In this document: positions 38,921 through 49,738 of the stretch, in pieces
Position numbering within the stretch: the stretch's first letter is position 1
Layout: each line of letters begins with the position of its first letter
From: Alphaproteobacteria bacterium
Lineage (GTDB): Bacteria > Pseudomonadota > Alphaproteobacteria > Rhodobacterales > Rhodobacteraceae
Length of the DNA stretch: 64,000 nucleotides
Direction of reading: 5' to 3'
Assembly: GCA_024280735.1 (NCBI GenBank)
Contig: JAJRPO010000025.1
Span: 1-64,000 of the forward strand
The notes under the pieces: model-generated
The model's input: only the letters and a program-made list of their open reading frames with translations
The model's database searches: none
What the model was told of the DNA's origin: nothing
Program-made: the position numbers and the translations under genes

Positions 38921-40058
38921 TGCGAAGTGGATGCATTTACCAGCCTCTATCGTTATCATGCAAGCGTTGGCAAAGGCCGGAAAACAGGCGTTTTTTGTCG
39001 GCGGTTGCGTGCGAAATCATCTTTTGGGCGCTGCTATTTCAGACCTTGATATTGCGACCGATGCACGGCCAGAACAGACCCTGAAAATCATGGAGAAGGC
39101 AGGTTTGCGAACCATCCCCACCGGCATTGAACACGGTACGGTAACCGCCCTTTCAGGTGGCGCAGCTTACGAAATCACGACGTTTCGTAGAGACGTAGAA
39201 ACAGATGGCAGGCGGGCCGTGGTGGCCTTTTCCACCGATATTCTGGATGATGCGCGGCGCCGAGATTTCACTATGAACGCTTTGTATGCAGGGATAAACG
39301 GTGAAGTTCTTGACCCCTTGAACGGCCTGCCAGACCTGCGCGCGCGCCGTGTTCGGTTCATCGAAAATGCCGGTGATCGCATTGCCGAGGATTATTTGCG
39401 GATTTTGCGGTTTTTCCGATTTCATGCTTGGTACGGGGACCCAACCGGCGGTCTGGATGTCGAAGGTTTGGCCGCTTGTGCAGCTGGCGTAGAGGGCATC
39501 AATACCCTTTCTAAAGAGCGCATCGGTTCAGAAATGCGGAAACTTCTGGGCGCAACTGATCCAGCGCCTTCCCTCGCCTCGATGAGCCATTGCGGTGCTT
39601 TGATGCGGATTCTTCCAGGGGCCAACCCGTCTGCAATTGCGCCTCTGGTGCATTTTGAATGTCAGGCAGGTATCGCGCCGAGTTGGCAACGCAGATTGGC
39701 GGCGTTGGGTGGGGAGCGCCCGATGGAAAACTTGCGTCTTAGCAAAGCTGAAGCGCGGAGGTTGGCTGCTGTTCTTAAGTTGGTTTCGGCCGGTAGTACA
39801 CCAGCAGAAGCTGGCTACCGTCACGGTGAAGACATTGCCAAAGACAGCGTTTTGGTCACAGCAGCCAGTTTATCGATGCCAGTTCCATCAAACAGTTTTG
39901 CCGAGATTGAGCGCGGGGCGACGGCAAGGTTTCCCGTTCAAGCCAAAGATTTTCAAGGCAAGCTTGAAGGGAAAGAACTCGGCGACAAGTTGAAAGCTTT
40001 GGAGAAACGCTGGGTCAATTCTGGCCTGCATGCAAGCCAAGCTGAACTTTTAGATTGA
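38910..40058 (+). CDS. CCA tRNA nucleotidyltransferase / poly(A) polymerase family
   Basis: AFFVGGCVRNHLLGAAISDLDIATDARPEQ, RRDFTMNALY; start 38910 overlapping the upstream stop. Confidence 0.92.
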   Translation: MKIDAKWMHLPASIVIMQALAKAGKQAFFVGGCVRNHLLGAAISDLDIATDARPEQTLKIMEKAGLRTIPTGIEHGTVTALSGGAAYEITTFRRDVETDGRRAVVAFSTDILDDARRRDFTMNALYAGINGEVLDPLNGLPDLRARRVRFIENAGDRIAEDYLRILRFFRFHAWYGDPTGGLDVEGLAACAAGVEGINTLSKERIGSEMRKLLGATDPAPSLASMSHCGALMRILPGANPSAIAPLVHFECQAGIAPSWQRRLAALGGERPMENLRLSKAEARRLAAVLKLVSAGSTPAEAGYRHGEDIAKDSVLVTAASLSMPVPSNSFAEIERGATARFPVQAKDFQGKLEGKELGDKLKALEKRWVNSGLHASQAELLD

Positions 40059-40117
40059 CCTGTACGGGTAGCTTTGTCAAACTAGGTCAATATTACATAC
40101 CCAAATAGGCCTCCCCA

Positions 40118-40723
40118 ATGCCCCTAGACGTCTTGCTCTCTCTTATCGGTATCGCTGTGGCTGCGGCATGGACCCCCGGCCCAAATAATGCGCTGGTCGC
40201 CAGTTCCGGCGCACGTTTCGGTATTCGCCGCACAATCCCTCACATCATAGGTATTGGGGTCGGCTTCCCGATTATGATCTTTTGTGTTGCAATCGGTTTG
40301 GGTCAGATTTTTCAGCAAAGCGCCGTACTCCGCGAAATCATCCGATACGGCGGCATTGTATTACTGCTGTTTGTGGCATGGAATATTGCAAGGGCTGGCG
40401 ATCCCACCAAAAACGGGAAAAACACCCGTCCTTTTAGCTTTGTTCAGGCCGCAGCCTTCCAATGGGTTAACCCCAAAGCTTGGGTCATGGCCATCGGGAT
40501 TTCGGCCCAATACGTTAGCTCGGACGCACCTGTTTTCACGGCCCTGATAGTATCGACGGTTTTCTTGGTTGTCGGTTTTGGTTCTGCCAGCAGTTGGGCG
40601 ATGTTTGGGGCCGTCATGCAACACTGGCTCGGGTCAAACAACAGACTGCGTATTTTCAACTTCACCATGGCAGCCCTGATCGTCCTGAGTGTCTTCATCA
40701 TCTTCTTTGCAGAACTTGCTTGA
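40118..40723 (+). CDS. LysE family translocator
   Basis: AAAWTPGPNNALVASSGARFGIRRTIPH. Confidence 0.87.
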   Translation: MPLDVLLSLIGIAVAAAWTPGPNNALVASSGARFGIRRTIPHIIGIGVGFPIMIFCVAIGLGQIFQQSAVLREIIRYGGIVLLLFVAWNIARAGDPTKNGKNTRPFSFVQAAAFQWVNPKAWVMAIGISAQYVSSDAPVFTALIVSTVFLVVGFGSASSWAMFGAVMQHWLGSNNRLRIFNFTMAALIVLSVFIIFFAELA

Positions 40724-41304
40724 TGTTTGATCCGCTTATCACTTTTTTGATTGCCGGAATGGCAAGCCCCGGGCCGAATGTCATCATGTTGACCACATCG
40801 GGTGCCCGTTTTGGTGCCCGCGCGACATGGCACCATCTCATCGGCGTCGTGCTGGGGGTCGGCGTAATTGGCGCGGTCTCTGGCTTGGGTATTGGCGCAA
40901 TATTGTTGGCCAGGCCAGAACTGGCCCTCGTTTTGCAAATCATCTCGGCGGTTTGGATACTTTGGATGGCCTATGCCTTGTTGCGACAAGATAAAACCGG
41001 AAGTTCAGACACGCCGGACCGGCCAATGCGGTTTCTTGAGGCTGTCTTGTTTCAGTGGGTAAACCCCAAAGTTTGGGCAATCGCGCTGGCCGCATCTAGT
41101 GGCTATTCCACGGACCTGCCGCCTATTGATGACGCCATTCGCCTTGGCCTGTCTTTTTCCGGGGTCAATTTTTTCGTGTGCATTTTCTGGACGTATTCCG
41201 GTCAACTTTTGGCACGTTTACTCAACAGTGAACGCGCTTGGTGGATATTTCGCATTGTTATGGCCATCTTCTTGGCCCTATCTGCCTTGCTTGTTTTTGC
41301 CTAG
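40723..41304 (+). CDS. LysE family translocator (tandem paralogue)
   Basis: GMASPGPNVIMLTTSGARFGARATWHHLIGV; start 40723. Confidence 0.87.
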   Translation: MFDPLITFLIAGMASPGPNVIMLTTSGARFGARATWHHLIGVVLGVGVIGAVSGLGIGAILLARPELALVLQIISAVWILWMAYALLRQDKTGSSDTPDRPMRFLEAVLFQWVNPKVWAIALAASSGYSTDLPPIDDAIRLGLSFSGVNFFVCIFWTYSGQLLARLLNSERAWWIFRIVMAIFLALSALLVFA

Positions 41305-41343
41305 GCGGGTTAAGACCTGCTGAGTAGAACCATAGGTGATAAA

Positions 41344-42573
41344 ATGACCACGCGCGTAAAAATAGACCGACTCGGCCATCAAGGCGACGGGATCGCTGTT
41401 GTCGACGGGAATGATGTGTTTATTCCGTTTGTTATACCGAATGAGGTCGTCGAGGGCGAAATCACCAACGGGCGCATGTCATCCCCGCGCATTGTTGAAC
41501 CCGTATCAGAGCGCATAAAAGCCCCTTGCCGGCACTTTAAAACCTGTGGCGGCTGCCTGACACAGCATATCAACGACGACATGCTGGCCGAATGGAAACA
41601 AAATAGTGTGCGGGAAACACTGGCGCGGAATGGGTTAACGCCTGAATTCCGGGACATTCAAACCTCCCCTCCCCATTCGCGCCGTCGTGCGGTTTTTACG
41701 GCGCGTCGCACCAAAAAGGGTGCAATGATCGGGTTTCATGGCCGTGCTTCGGATACGTTGATTGATCTTCTCGACTGCACATTGATACGGCCCGAAATTC
41801 TGGCAGCTTTAGACGGGTTGAAAGATTTGACGCGCATTGGAGCATCCCGCAAAGGTGAAATCCGAATTTCGGTGACGCATAGTATCGGTGGTCTTGATAT
41901 TGAGCTACGGGATGCCAAGGAGTTGGAACCCGCCCAGTTGGTCGAAGTTTCGGCCATTGCCCAGCGCGAAAAATATGCGCGGGTTGTTTGGAACGATGAA
42001 GTCGTTTTACAAATTCAACCGCCCGTGCAGCAATTTGGCAAGGCCCGTGTATTACCGCCGCCAAGTGCGTTTTTACAGGCAACCCGCGAGGGCGAGACCA
42101 CGCTGATCGCAGCCGTTCGCGAGATTTGTCAGGACAGTAAAAGAGTGTTGGACCTGTTCGCCGGTTGTGGCACGTTTAGCCTGCCAATTGCAGAAACCGC
42201 CGAGGTTCACGCAGTGGAAGGCGAGGGGGATATGTTGACAGCCCTCGATACAGCTTGGCGTCAGACAACAGGCCTAAAAACCGTTACGACCGAGACCAGA
42301 GACCTGTTTCGCCGTCCGCTCTTGCTTGACGATTTCAAAGGGTTTGATGCGGCAATCATCGATCCGCCGCGAACCGGGGCCAAGGCACAGGTAGAGATGC
42401 TGGCACCGTCAGGCATTCGCAAAATTGCTTTTGTCAGCTGTAACCCTGCAACATTTGCGAGGGACGCGCAGGTTCTAATAACAGCAGGCTATGCCCTTGA
42501 TTGGGTTCAAGTGATTGATCAATTCCGGTGGTCGGCTCACTCCGAGCTAGTCGCCCAATTTACCTTGGGCTGA
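41344..42573 (+). CDS. TrmA/RumA-family RNA m5U methyltransferase
   Basis: TRAM-like N-terminus, CRHFKTCGGC Fe-S-type cysteines, VLDLFAGCGTFSLPIA, IDPPRTGA, FVSCNPATFARD. Confidence 0.9.
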   Translation: MTTRVKIDRLGHQGDGIAVVDGNDVFIPFVIPNEVVEGEITNGRMSSPRIVEPVSERIKAPCRHFKTCGGCLTQHINDDMLAEWKQNSVRETLARNGLTPEFRDIQTSPPHSRRRAVFTARRTKKGAMIGFHGRASDTLIDLLDCTLIRPEILAALDGLKDLTRIGASRKGEIRISVTHSIGGLDIELRDAKELEPAQLVEVSAIAQREKYARVVWNDEVVLQIQPPVQQFGKARVLPPPSAFLQATREGETTLIAAVREICQDSKRVLDLFAGCGTFSLPIAETAEVHAVEGEGDMLTALDTAWRQTTGLKTVTTETRDLFRRPLLLDDFKGFDAAIIDPPRTGAKAQVEMLAPSGIRKIAFVSCNPATFARDAQVLITAGYALDWVQVIDQFRWSAHSELVAQFTLG

Positions 42574-42587
42574 CTAGCAATCAAAGC

Positions 42588-44519
42588 TTAGGCGCGCGCG
42601 GCCCCAATCTGGCTAACGCCTAAAACATCCAGAACTTTCGCCTCAATTTGGGGCGCATTCATTCCCGCAACTTCATACATTTTGGCAGGAGAGTTTTGGT
42701 CGATAAAGGTGTCGGGAAAAACCATTGCGCGGATTTTCAGGCCTTTGTCAAACGCGCCATCATCCGCTAGGAATTGCATCACATGGCTGGAAAACCCGCC
42801 GATGCTGCCCTCCTCAACCGTGATCAACGCCTCGTGGTTGGCGGCAAGCTGGCGAATTAGGTCCTGATCCAGCGGCTTGGCAAACCGTGCATCTGCGATA
42901 GTTGGCTTTATGCCTAGACGGGCGAGCGATTCCGAGGCTTTCAAACATTCCTGCAACCGGGTGCCAAAGGATAGAATGGCAACACGGCTACCCTCTTGGA
43001 TAATCCGGCCTTTGCCAATTTCAAGTGGCACACCCAGTTCTGGCAAATTCACGCCAACACCCTCGCCGCGCGGAAAGCGGAATGCCGATGGGCGATCGTC
43101 TATTGCGGCAGCGGTGGCAACCATGTGAACCAGCTCCGCCTCATCTGCAGCGGCCATCACCACAAAATCCGGCAGGTTCGCCAAGAATCCAATGTCAAAA
43201 CTGCCCGCATGGGTGGCCCCATCCGCCCCGACCAAACCCGCACGATCAATTGCGAACCGAACTGGCAGGCGTTGCACCGCAACATCGTGAACCACTTGGT
43301 CATAGCCCCGTTGCAGAAATGTAGAATACATCGTGCAAAACGGTTTCATTCCACCGGCTGCAAGAGCCGCGCAAAAAGTGACGCCATGTTGTTCCGCAAT
43401 ACCCACATCAAAACAGCGATTCGGAAACCGTTCCGCAAATAGGTTCAGCCCGGTTCCATCCGGCATAGCCGCCGTGACCGCTACTATCTTGTCGTCTTTC
43501 TCCGCCTGCTTAATCAGACTATCGGCAAAAACTTTGGTATAGCTTGGCGCATTCGATACCGCCTTGTGTTGCTTGCCACTGACAACATCAAATCTGGCAA
43601 CCCCATGGTAACGGTCACTTGATGCCTCGGCTGGCGCATAGCCTTTGCCCTTTTTCGTCAGCACATGTATCAACATCGGCCCAGTGGCGCGTTGTTTTAC
43701 CGTGCGCAGCACATTTAACAATTGTTCCATATCGTGACCATCAATCGGCCCAACATAGGAAAACCCAAGCTGCTCAAACAAGGTGCCGCCCACGGTCATG
43801 TGTTTGACCATATCCTTGGCCCGTTTTGCCCCGTCGCGAAACGGCGGCGGCAACAGGGAAATCGCGCTTTTGGCGGCGGATTTCAGATCTTGAAAGGGTT
43901 CTTCCGCATAAAGGCGCGACAGGTAGGAAGACATCGCCCCAACGGGTGGGGCTATCGACATCTCATTATCATTCAGAATAACATACAGCCGTTTTTTCAA
44001 ATGACCGGCGTTGTTCATCGCCTCATAGGCCATGCCTGCCGACATGGCCCCATCGCCAATCACCGCAATGGAATCGCCCAAGCCGTGTTCCGGCGCGCCG
44101 CCCAAATCACGGGCCACAGCAAAGCCGAGTGCTGCGGAAATCGAGGTGGAACTGTGGCCCGCGCCAAACGGATCAAAGCCGCTCTCGGTACGTTTGGTAA
44201 AGCCCGACAACCCCTTGGGCTGGCGTAAGGTGCGGATACGGTCGCGCCGGCCAGTCAGGATTTTATGGGGGTAGCATTGGTGGCCAACATCCCAGATCAG
44301 GCGGTCCTTTGGCGTGTCAAACACCGCATGAATGGCCGTGGTCAATTCCACCACCCCCAACCCGGCACCCAGATGCCCGCCGGTTTCCGATACCGCAGAA
44401 ATGGTTTCCGCGCGCAACTCATCCGCCAATTGGCGCAGTTGTGCATCGGAAAACCGTTTCAGGTCTTCCGGCATATTCACCTGATCCAGCAGGGGCGTAT
44501 GGGGGCGATTGTCTGTCAT
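42588..44519 (-). CDS. dxs: 1-deoxy-D-xylulose-5-phosphate synthase
   Basis: [55 protein letters not shown]. Confidence 0.96.
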   Translation of the reverse strand: MTDNRPHTPLLDQVNMPEDLKRFSDAQLRQLADELRAETISAVSETGGHLGAGLGVVELTTAIHAVFDTPKDRLIWDVGHQCYPHKILTGRRDRIRTLRQPKGLSGFTKRTESGFDPFGAGHSSTSISAALGFAVARDLGGAPEHGLGDSIAVIGDGAMSAGMAYEAMNNAGHLKKRLYVILNDNEMSIAPPVGAMSSYLSRLYAEEPFQDLKSAAKSAISLLPPPFRDGAKRAKDMVKHMTVGGTLFEQLGFSYVGPIDGHDMEQLLNVLRTVKQRATGPMLIHVLTKKGKGYAPAEASSDRYHGVARFDVVSGKQHKAVSNAPSYTKVFADSLIKQAEKDDKIVAVTAAMPDGTGLNLFAERFPNRCFDVGIAEQHGVTFCAALAAGGMKPFCTMYSTFLQRGYDQVVHDVAVQRLPVRFAIDRAGLVGADGATHAGSFDIGFLANLPDFVVMAAADEAELVHMVATAAAIDDRPSAFRFPRGEGVGVNLPELGVPLEIGKGRIIQEGSRVAILSFGTRLQECLKASESLARLGIKPTIADARFAKPLDQDLIRQLAANHEALITVEEGSIGGFSSHVMQFLADDGAFDKGLKIRAMVFPDTFIDQNSPAKMYEVAGMNAPQIEAKVLDVLGVSQIGAARA

Positions 44520-44531
44520 TATCTCAGCCTA

Positions 44532-45413
44532 TCACATTTTCCGCGCGACAATAAAGCGAGCAACTTGGCGCAGCGCATCGCCGCGCGAACCATAAGGAGA
44601 GAGGATTTCGCAAGCCTCCTCAACCAGTATATTGGCACGCATCTTGGCCGCGTCCAGACCCAACAAAGAAACAAATGTCGCTTTACCTGCCTCGGCGTCC
44701 TTTTGCAGACGTTTGCCAGCGGCGGCCGGGTCGCCCTCCACGTCCAAAACATCATCCTGTATCTGAAACGCCAGCCCGATGGCATTGGCATAACGCCCCA
44801 AAACGCCGGTATCCTGCCCCGCCAGAATCGCACCGGCCTCAGCGGACCAACGGATCAACGCGCCTGTTTTATTGGCCTGCAACTCGGTAATTTCTGCGAG
44901 CGTCAGACCACGCGCAGAAGTTTCCGCTGCGATGTCTTGCGCTTGGCCCAGAACCATTCCTTGCCCCCCGGCAGCAGCAGCAAGAGTCGCAACTAGTTTG
45001 CACCGTATCGCCGCATTATCCGAGGTCGCCGGATCAGCCAACACTTCAAAGGCAAAAGCTTGCAACGCATCGCCAACCAGAACCCCCGCAGCTTCGTCCC
45101 ATTTCACATGCACAGTGGGTTTGCCCCGGCGCAGTTCGTCATCGTCCATACAGGGTAAATCATCATGTACCAGCGAGTAGGCATGTACCGCCTCGATCGC
45201 CGCGGCCGCCCGCAAGGCTTGTGCTGGATTAACATCGAACAACGTCGCTGATTCCAAAACTAAAAACGCCCGCAACCGTTTGCCGCCATTCATCGCGGCG
45301 TAACGCATCGGTTCTGCAACCAAACTGTCAGCGAGCTTTGGCAATAACGCATCAAGCGTCCTCTCCACGCGGGCAACGCAGTCAGCCAGTTGTTCTGGGA
45401 AAGGGCGGTTCAT
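44532..45413 (-). CDS. ispA: Polyprenyl (farnesyl/geranyl) diphosphate synthase
   Basis: SLVHDDLPCMDDDELRRGKPT and FQIQDDVLDVEGD. Confidence 0.93.
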   Translation of the reverse strand: MNRPFPEQLADCVARVERTLDALLPKLADSLVAEPMRYAAMNGGKRLRAFLVLESATLFDVNPAQALRAAAAIEAVHAYSLVHDDLPCMDDDELRRGKPTVHVKWDEAAGVLVGDALQAFAFEVLADPATSDNAAIRCKLVATLAAAAGGQGMVLGQAQDIAAETSARGLTLAEITELQANKTGALIRWSAEAGAILAGQDTGVLGRYANAIGLAFQIQDDVLDVEGDPAAAGKRLQKDAEAGKATFVSLLGLDAAKMRANILVEEACEILSPYGSRGDALRQVARFIVARKM

Positions 45414-45416
45414 TTG

Positions 45417-45662
45417 CTAGCCCTCGACGGGTTTCAGCCCATCCGGCGCACCATCACCGCCCAGCGTTATCAGCGCGACCTTTTCCTCGGCCTGCTTCAG
45501 TTTTTCCTCGCAATGCTTTTTCAATGCGGCACCGCGCTCATACAGCTTGATACTGTCATCCAGCGCTACTTGCGAGCTTTCCAATTTGCCCACAACCTGT
45601 TCCAGCTCGGCCATTGCCTGCTCATAGGTCATCTTGTTAACGGGGGTGTTGCTCATTGTCAT
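45417..45662 (-). CDS. xseB: Exodeoxyribonuclease VII small subunit
   Basis: MTYEQAMAELEQVVGKLESSQVALDDSIKLYERGAAL. Confidence 0.93.
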   Translation of the reverse strand: MTMSNTPVNKMTYEQAMAELEQVVGKLESSQVALDDSIKLYERGAALKKHCEEKLKQAEEKVALITLGGDGAPDGLKPVEG

Positions 45663-46588
45663 TGCTCCATCAAAACTGTGACGTGGGCGGCGGTTGAGGC
45701 CGCCAAGGCCTGCAGATCATATCCGCCCTCTAAAGTCGAGACCACACGGCCCCCGCAGTGCAAATTGGCGAATTCACACAGGGCGCGGGTGGCCCAGGCG
45801 AAATCTGCCTCGGTGAAATCCAGATTGGCCAACGGGTCGGCCGTATGGGCGTCAAAACCCGCCGAAATCAGGATAAGTTCCGGCGCATGGCGTTCCAGTG
45901 CGGGCAGGATTTCATCCTCAAATGCGGCGCGCAGGTCACTGCCATCGGCATAAGGTTTCAACGGCACATTCAAAATGTTATTGTGGGCACCCGTTTCATG
46001 GGCGGCACCGGACCCCGGGTACAGCGGCATTTGGTGGGTAGAGCAGAACAGAATGCGTTCATCCTGCCAAACGAGGTCTTGAGTGCCATTGCCGTGATGC
46101 ACATCAAAATCCACAATCGCCACCCGCGACAACCCGTGGTTTTCCAGCGCATGTTTGGCGGCGATCACCACATTGCCAAACAGGCAAAACCCCATCGGCG
46201 TGGCCTTTTCTGCGTGATGGCCGGGGGGGCGCATGGCGCAAAAAGCGTTTGTGGCCGCGCCGGATATAACCATATCCACCGCTTTGATATTACCGCCAAC
46301 CCCGCGATAGGCCGCGCGCAGGGAACCCGTAGACATATGTGTATCCGCATCGAGCGCGCATGTACCATGGCGCGGCGCGGCAGCTTTGATCGCCGAAAGA
46401 TGCTCGGACGGGTGGGCCAACAGGATGTGGTCCTCCTCAGCCATTGGCGCATCGACACGCAGCAAGGCATCGTATTGCGGTGCAGACAGGGTGTGCAAAA
46501 TGCTCTCCAACCGTGCGACCTGCTCAGGATGCCCCGCTGGATTGATGTGATTGAGGCAATCGGGGTGGGTGATGAATGCTGTTGTCAT
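45659..46588 (-). CDS. Histone deacetylase/acetoin-utilisation family protein
   Basis: RPPGHHAEKATPMGFCLFGNVVIAA, VDFDVHHGNGTQDL; start MTTAFITHP (46588). Confidence 0.92.
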   Translation of the reverse strand: MTTAFITHPDCLNHINPAGHPEQVARLESILHTLSAPQYDALLRVDAPMAEEDHILLAHPSEHLSAIKAAAPRHGTCALDADTHMSTGSLRAAYRGVGGNIKAVDMVISGAATNAFCAMRPPGHHAEKATPMGFCLFGNVVIAAKHALENHGLSRVAIVDFDVHHGNGTQDLVWQDERILFCSTHQMPLYPGSGAAHETGAHNNILNVPLKPYADGSDLRAAFEDEILPALERHAPELILISAGFDAHTADPLANLDFTEADFAWATRALCEFANLHCGGRVVSTLEGGYDLQALAASTAAHVTVLMEQ

Positions 46589-46709
46589 GGGGGTAAAATA
46601 TGGCAGCTTGGTACAAACAACAAGTCGCCAGCTGTGCATTCTTTCAGTATTTTTTCAGCAGATAGGGAAGTCGCAGGCCACTTTTCATCAAATTTTATGG
46701 GTATGCTAC

Positions 46710-47423
46710 CTATGGCTTGTTAGGCGTTTCTATAACCGCCCGCATTGGCAAATGGTCGCTGCGCCGATCTGTGAACCATGGGAGTTCTGGAAATACGTCG
46801 CAGGTCCGGGTTTTAATCGCGTCTGACGTGAAAATATAATCAAGGTGGTAAGGCCTTACACTGGAGTATGTGAGAAAGTGCGTGGGGCGGGTTTCCTCGC
46901 CGAATCCCTCCATCATCATTTGATGATACGCACTCACCATCTTATGTTTGCGCATAATCTTGAGAGTGTCGGAAAACAGGCCTAGCCGTCGCTTTTTGTC
47001 AAAAATCTTATTCTGGTTCAAATCCCCCAGCACAATTTTATACGGTGCCTTTGAAGCCCGAAAAAATGCCCGAAACGCTCGGTGGCTGGGACGCACATAA
47101 TCTTCGACCGGCTTCACCCATGCGCTGAGAATATCCACATCACCAAAGGGCAAACGGGCGGTCACCGCCAGATAGCACTGATCCGATTTGCGCAGGCGCA
47201 TCGGCAGAATGTCGATCGGCGCTGCCAGATTGCTGAAAACTGCCAGCCCACGCGCGGTATTTGACGGTTGAAAAAAAGCGTGCCGATAGAATGGCACGGC
47301 CTTCTCAAATGCCTTTTGCCGCACTTCCTGAACCGTTATGAAATCGGCCTTCAAATCACCCAGCCAAGGGATTTTATGGGCAAACCCGTCGGCGCAATTC
47401 CATGTGGCGACCGAGAACGTCAA
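46710..47423 (-). CDS. Endonuclease/exonuclease/phosphatase family protein
   Basis: TWNCADGF, VQEVRQ, ILGDLNQNKIFD-type, LDYIFTSD, RRSDHLPMRA; TTG start overlapping petR stop. Confidence 0.8.
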   Translation of the reverse strand: MTFSVATWNCADGFAHKIPWLGDLKADFITVQEVRQKAFEKAVPFYRHAFFQPSNTARGLAVFSNLAAPIDILPMRLRKSDQCYLAVTARLPFGDVDILSAWVKPVEDYVRPSHRAFRAFFRASKAPYKIVLGDLNQNKIFDKKRRLGLFSDTLKIMRKHKMVSAYHQMMMEGFGEETRPTHFLTYSSVRPYHLDYIFTSDAIKTRTCDVFPELPWFTDRRSDHLPMRAVIETPNKP

Positions 47424-48127
47424 TCCGGTGCCAGCATATACCCCGCGCCGCGCACAGTTTGCAGATAGCGCGGTGATTTCGGATCGGCCTCTAGCTTACG
47501 GCGCAGTCGGGTGATCTGCACATCAACCGCGCGTTCCTGTGCCTTGCCATCATCGCGCCCCAAATCGGCCACCAGCTTGGCACGGCTAACAGGTTCATGT
47601 GGTTGGCTTGAAAATATCCGCATCAAGGCGCTCTCGGTTGCGGTCAGGCGCACAATGTCGGCGCCGTTCCACAATTCGCCCCGCGTCACATCATAACGCA
47701 CCTCGCCCATAAGCATCGTCTTGGGTGGTTCTTCTTTGGGGGTTTCTTTTGGCACACGGCGTAGGATCGCGTTAATTCTCAGCAGCAGTTCCTTAGGCTC
47801 AAAAGGCTTGGACAGGTAATCATCGGCGCCGGCCTCCAACCCCATTATCCGTTCCGATGCCTCGCCCTTAGCTGTTAACAACAGAATTGGTGTGTTCAAA
47901 ACCTCGCGCAGACTGCGGGTCAGCGTCAAGCCATCCTCGCCGGGCATCATCACGTCCAGCACAATCAGATCAAATTCCAAACCCTCCAACAAACGCCGCG
48001 CATGGGCCGCATCGCGGGCCGCCGTTACCCAATATCCGTTTCGGCTGAGAAATTTTTGCAATAAGACGCGGATGCGTTCATCGTCATCGACGATCATGAT
48101 ATGGGCGTCTAAAACCTCGCTCGACAT
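47420..48127 (-). CDS. petR: OmpR-family response regulator (PetR-like)
   Basis: MIVDDDERIRVLLQKFL, DLIVLDVMMPGEDGL, C-terminal winged helix; adjacent to MarR gene as in petPR. Confidence 0.85.
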   Translation of the reverse strand: MSSEVLDAHIMIVDDDERIRVLLQKFLSRNGYWVTAARDAAHARRLLEGLEFDLIVLDVMMPGEDGLTLTRSLREVLNTPILLLTAKGEASERIMGLEAGADDYLSKPFEPKELLLRINAILRRVPKETPKEEPPKTMLMGEVRYDVTRGELWNGADIVRLTATESALMRIFSSQPHEPVSRAKLVADLGRDDGKAQERAVDVQITRLRRKLEADPKSPRYLQTVRGAGYMLAPD

Positions 48128-48132
48128 GGCTG

Positions 48133-48630
48133 CTAATCCCTCTTTGGCGTATTTACGTGGCGGCGCATATTCGGGTCCATGATATTCTCCATCACGGTAC
48201 GAAAGCCCTGAACTGCGTCCGGCCCCGCTGCTTTATACGCTTTGCGCATGCGTTTACGTTGTGTTTCCGACAACTCAGATTCTAGCGCTATGCCTTCCTC
48301 TGTCAAATACAGATGCCTCTCGCGCCGGTCGCGCTCCCCTACGCGGCTCTCAACCAATCCATCGTCAATCAATTGCCGCAAAACGCGGTTCAACGACTGT
48401 TTAGTCACGCCAAGTATATCCAACAGGTTGTTCACCGTTGTCCCTTGCTGACGATGCACAAAGTGGATGGCACGGTGATGCGCCCGCCCGTAAGTGTGAT
48501 TATCGAGGATTTTGTCCGGGTCCGAGGTAAAGCCGCGATAGGCAAAGAACATCAGTTCAATTCCTTGCAACAACTGGTCATCAGTCAAGAAAAGCAGGCT
48601 CTCGCCCATTGGGGGTCTACGGTCTTGCAT
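48133..48630 (-). CDS. petP: MarR-family regulator (PetP-like)
   Basis: LLDILGVTKQSLNRVLRQLIDDGLVESRVGERDRRERHLYLTEEG. Confidence 0.83.
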   Translation of the reverse strand: MQDRRPPMGESLLFLTDDQLLQGIELMFFAYRGFTSDPDKILDNHTYGRAHHRAIHFVHRQQGTTVNNLLDILGVTKQSLNRVLRQLIDDGLVESRVGERDRRERHLYLTEEGIALESELSETQRKRMRKAYKAAGPDAVQGFRTVMENIMDPNMRRHVNTPKRD

Positions 48631-48812
48631 TGAATTATTTCATCCCATCACGATTTTACGGCCCTAAAAGTAATTTACGTCAGTCTTGTTGACTTTCCAA
48701 GAATCAAATGCTAGCAAAATTCAGGTTTGGCGTAATATCGTTTCTTTTTTGCGGCGATTTGCGCAACTTTGTTAAATATTGCCATTTATGGCGCTTAAAA
48801 GGATGAAAGAAA

Positions 48813-49682
48813 ATGAGCGGCGGATATGATGATCGTGACGGCAAAATCTGGATGGACGGCCAGTTGGTCGATTGGCGCGCGGCCAATGTGCACATCCTGT
48901 CCCATGCCATGCATTATGCCTCGGCGGTGTTTGAAGGCGAGCGCTGTTACAATGGCAAAATCTTCAAAAGCCGTCAACATTCAGAGCGGCTGTTGAATTC
49001 CGGCAATCTGATCGACATGCCGATTCCCTACACCGTAGACGAAATCGAAGCCGCCAAGATTGCTGTTTTACAAGCTAACAATTTAACCGACGCCTATGTA
49101 CGCGTTGTTGCTTGGCGTGGAGCCGGCGAAGATATGGGCGTAGCATCTGAACGCAATCCCGTGCGTATGGCAGTGGCGGCTTGGGAATGGGGTGCCTACT
49201 ATGGTGACGCGAAATTCAAAGGTGCCAAGCTGGACATTTCCAAATGGAAGCGCCCGTCGCCGGAAACCATCCCGTGCGAGGCAAAGGCGGCCGGCCTGTA
49301 TATGATCTGTACCATGTCCAAACACGCGGCCGAGGCCAAAGGCTGTTCTGACGCCATGATGTTCGATTACCGCGGCTACGTGGCCGAGGCGACGGGTGCG
49401 AATATGTTCTTCGTCAAGGACGGCACCGTGCACACCCCCAAGCCGGATTGTTTTCTCAACGGGCTGACTCGCCAAACAGTCATCAGCCATTTGCGCGACT
49501 TGCAGATCGAAGTTGTTGAACGTCACATCATGCCGGAAGAGCTGGAAGGCTTTGAACAATGCTGGCTGACAGGCACTGCCGCAGAAGTGACCCCTGTGGG
49601 CCAAATCGGCGACTATAACTTTGAGGTTGGTGCGTTGGCACGTAAGGTTTCTGAAGATTATGAGAAGTTGGTGAGGGTTTAA
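48813..49682 (+). CDS. ilvE: Branched-chain amino acid aminotransferase
   Basis: MHYASAVFEGERCYNGKIFKSRQH, YVAEATGANMFFVKDG, TGTAAEVTPV. Confidence 0.92.
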   Translation: MSGGYDDRDGKIWMDGQLVDWRAANVHILSHAMHYASAVFEGERCYNGKIFKSRQHSERLLNSGNLIDMPIPYTVDEIEAAKIAVLQANNLTDAYVRVVAWRGAGEDMGVASERNPVRMAVAAWEWGAYYGDAKFKGAKLDISKWKRPSPETIPCEAKAAGLYMICTMSKHAAEAKGCSDAMMFDYRGYVAEATGANMFFVKDGTVHTPKPDCFLNGLTRQTVISHLRDLQIEVVERHIMPEELEGFEQCWLTGTAAEVTPVGQIGDYNFEVGALARKVSEDYEKLVRV

Positions 49683-49684
49683 TC

Positions 49685-49738
49685 GTAGGGTGGGTGCCAA
49701 CCCACCACTCACAGGCGGTGGGTTGGCACCCACCCTAC
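49685..49738. repeat. Perfect 22-bp inverted repeat (10-nt loop), REP-like element or strong terminator hairpin
   Basis: GTAGGGTGGGTGCCAACCCACC actcacaggc GGTGGGTTGGCACCCACCCTAC immediately after ilvE. Confidence 0.9.

Noticed and set aside
45758-46723. 321-aa plus-strand ORF
   Set aside because: Antisense to the histone deacetylase-family gene, which has clear family motifs.
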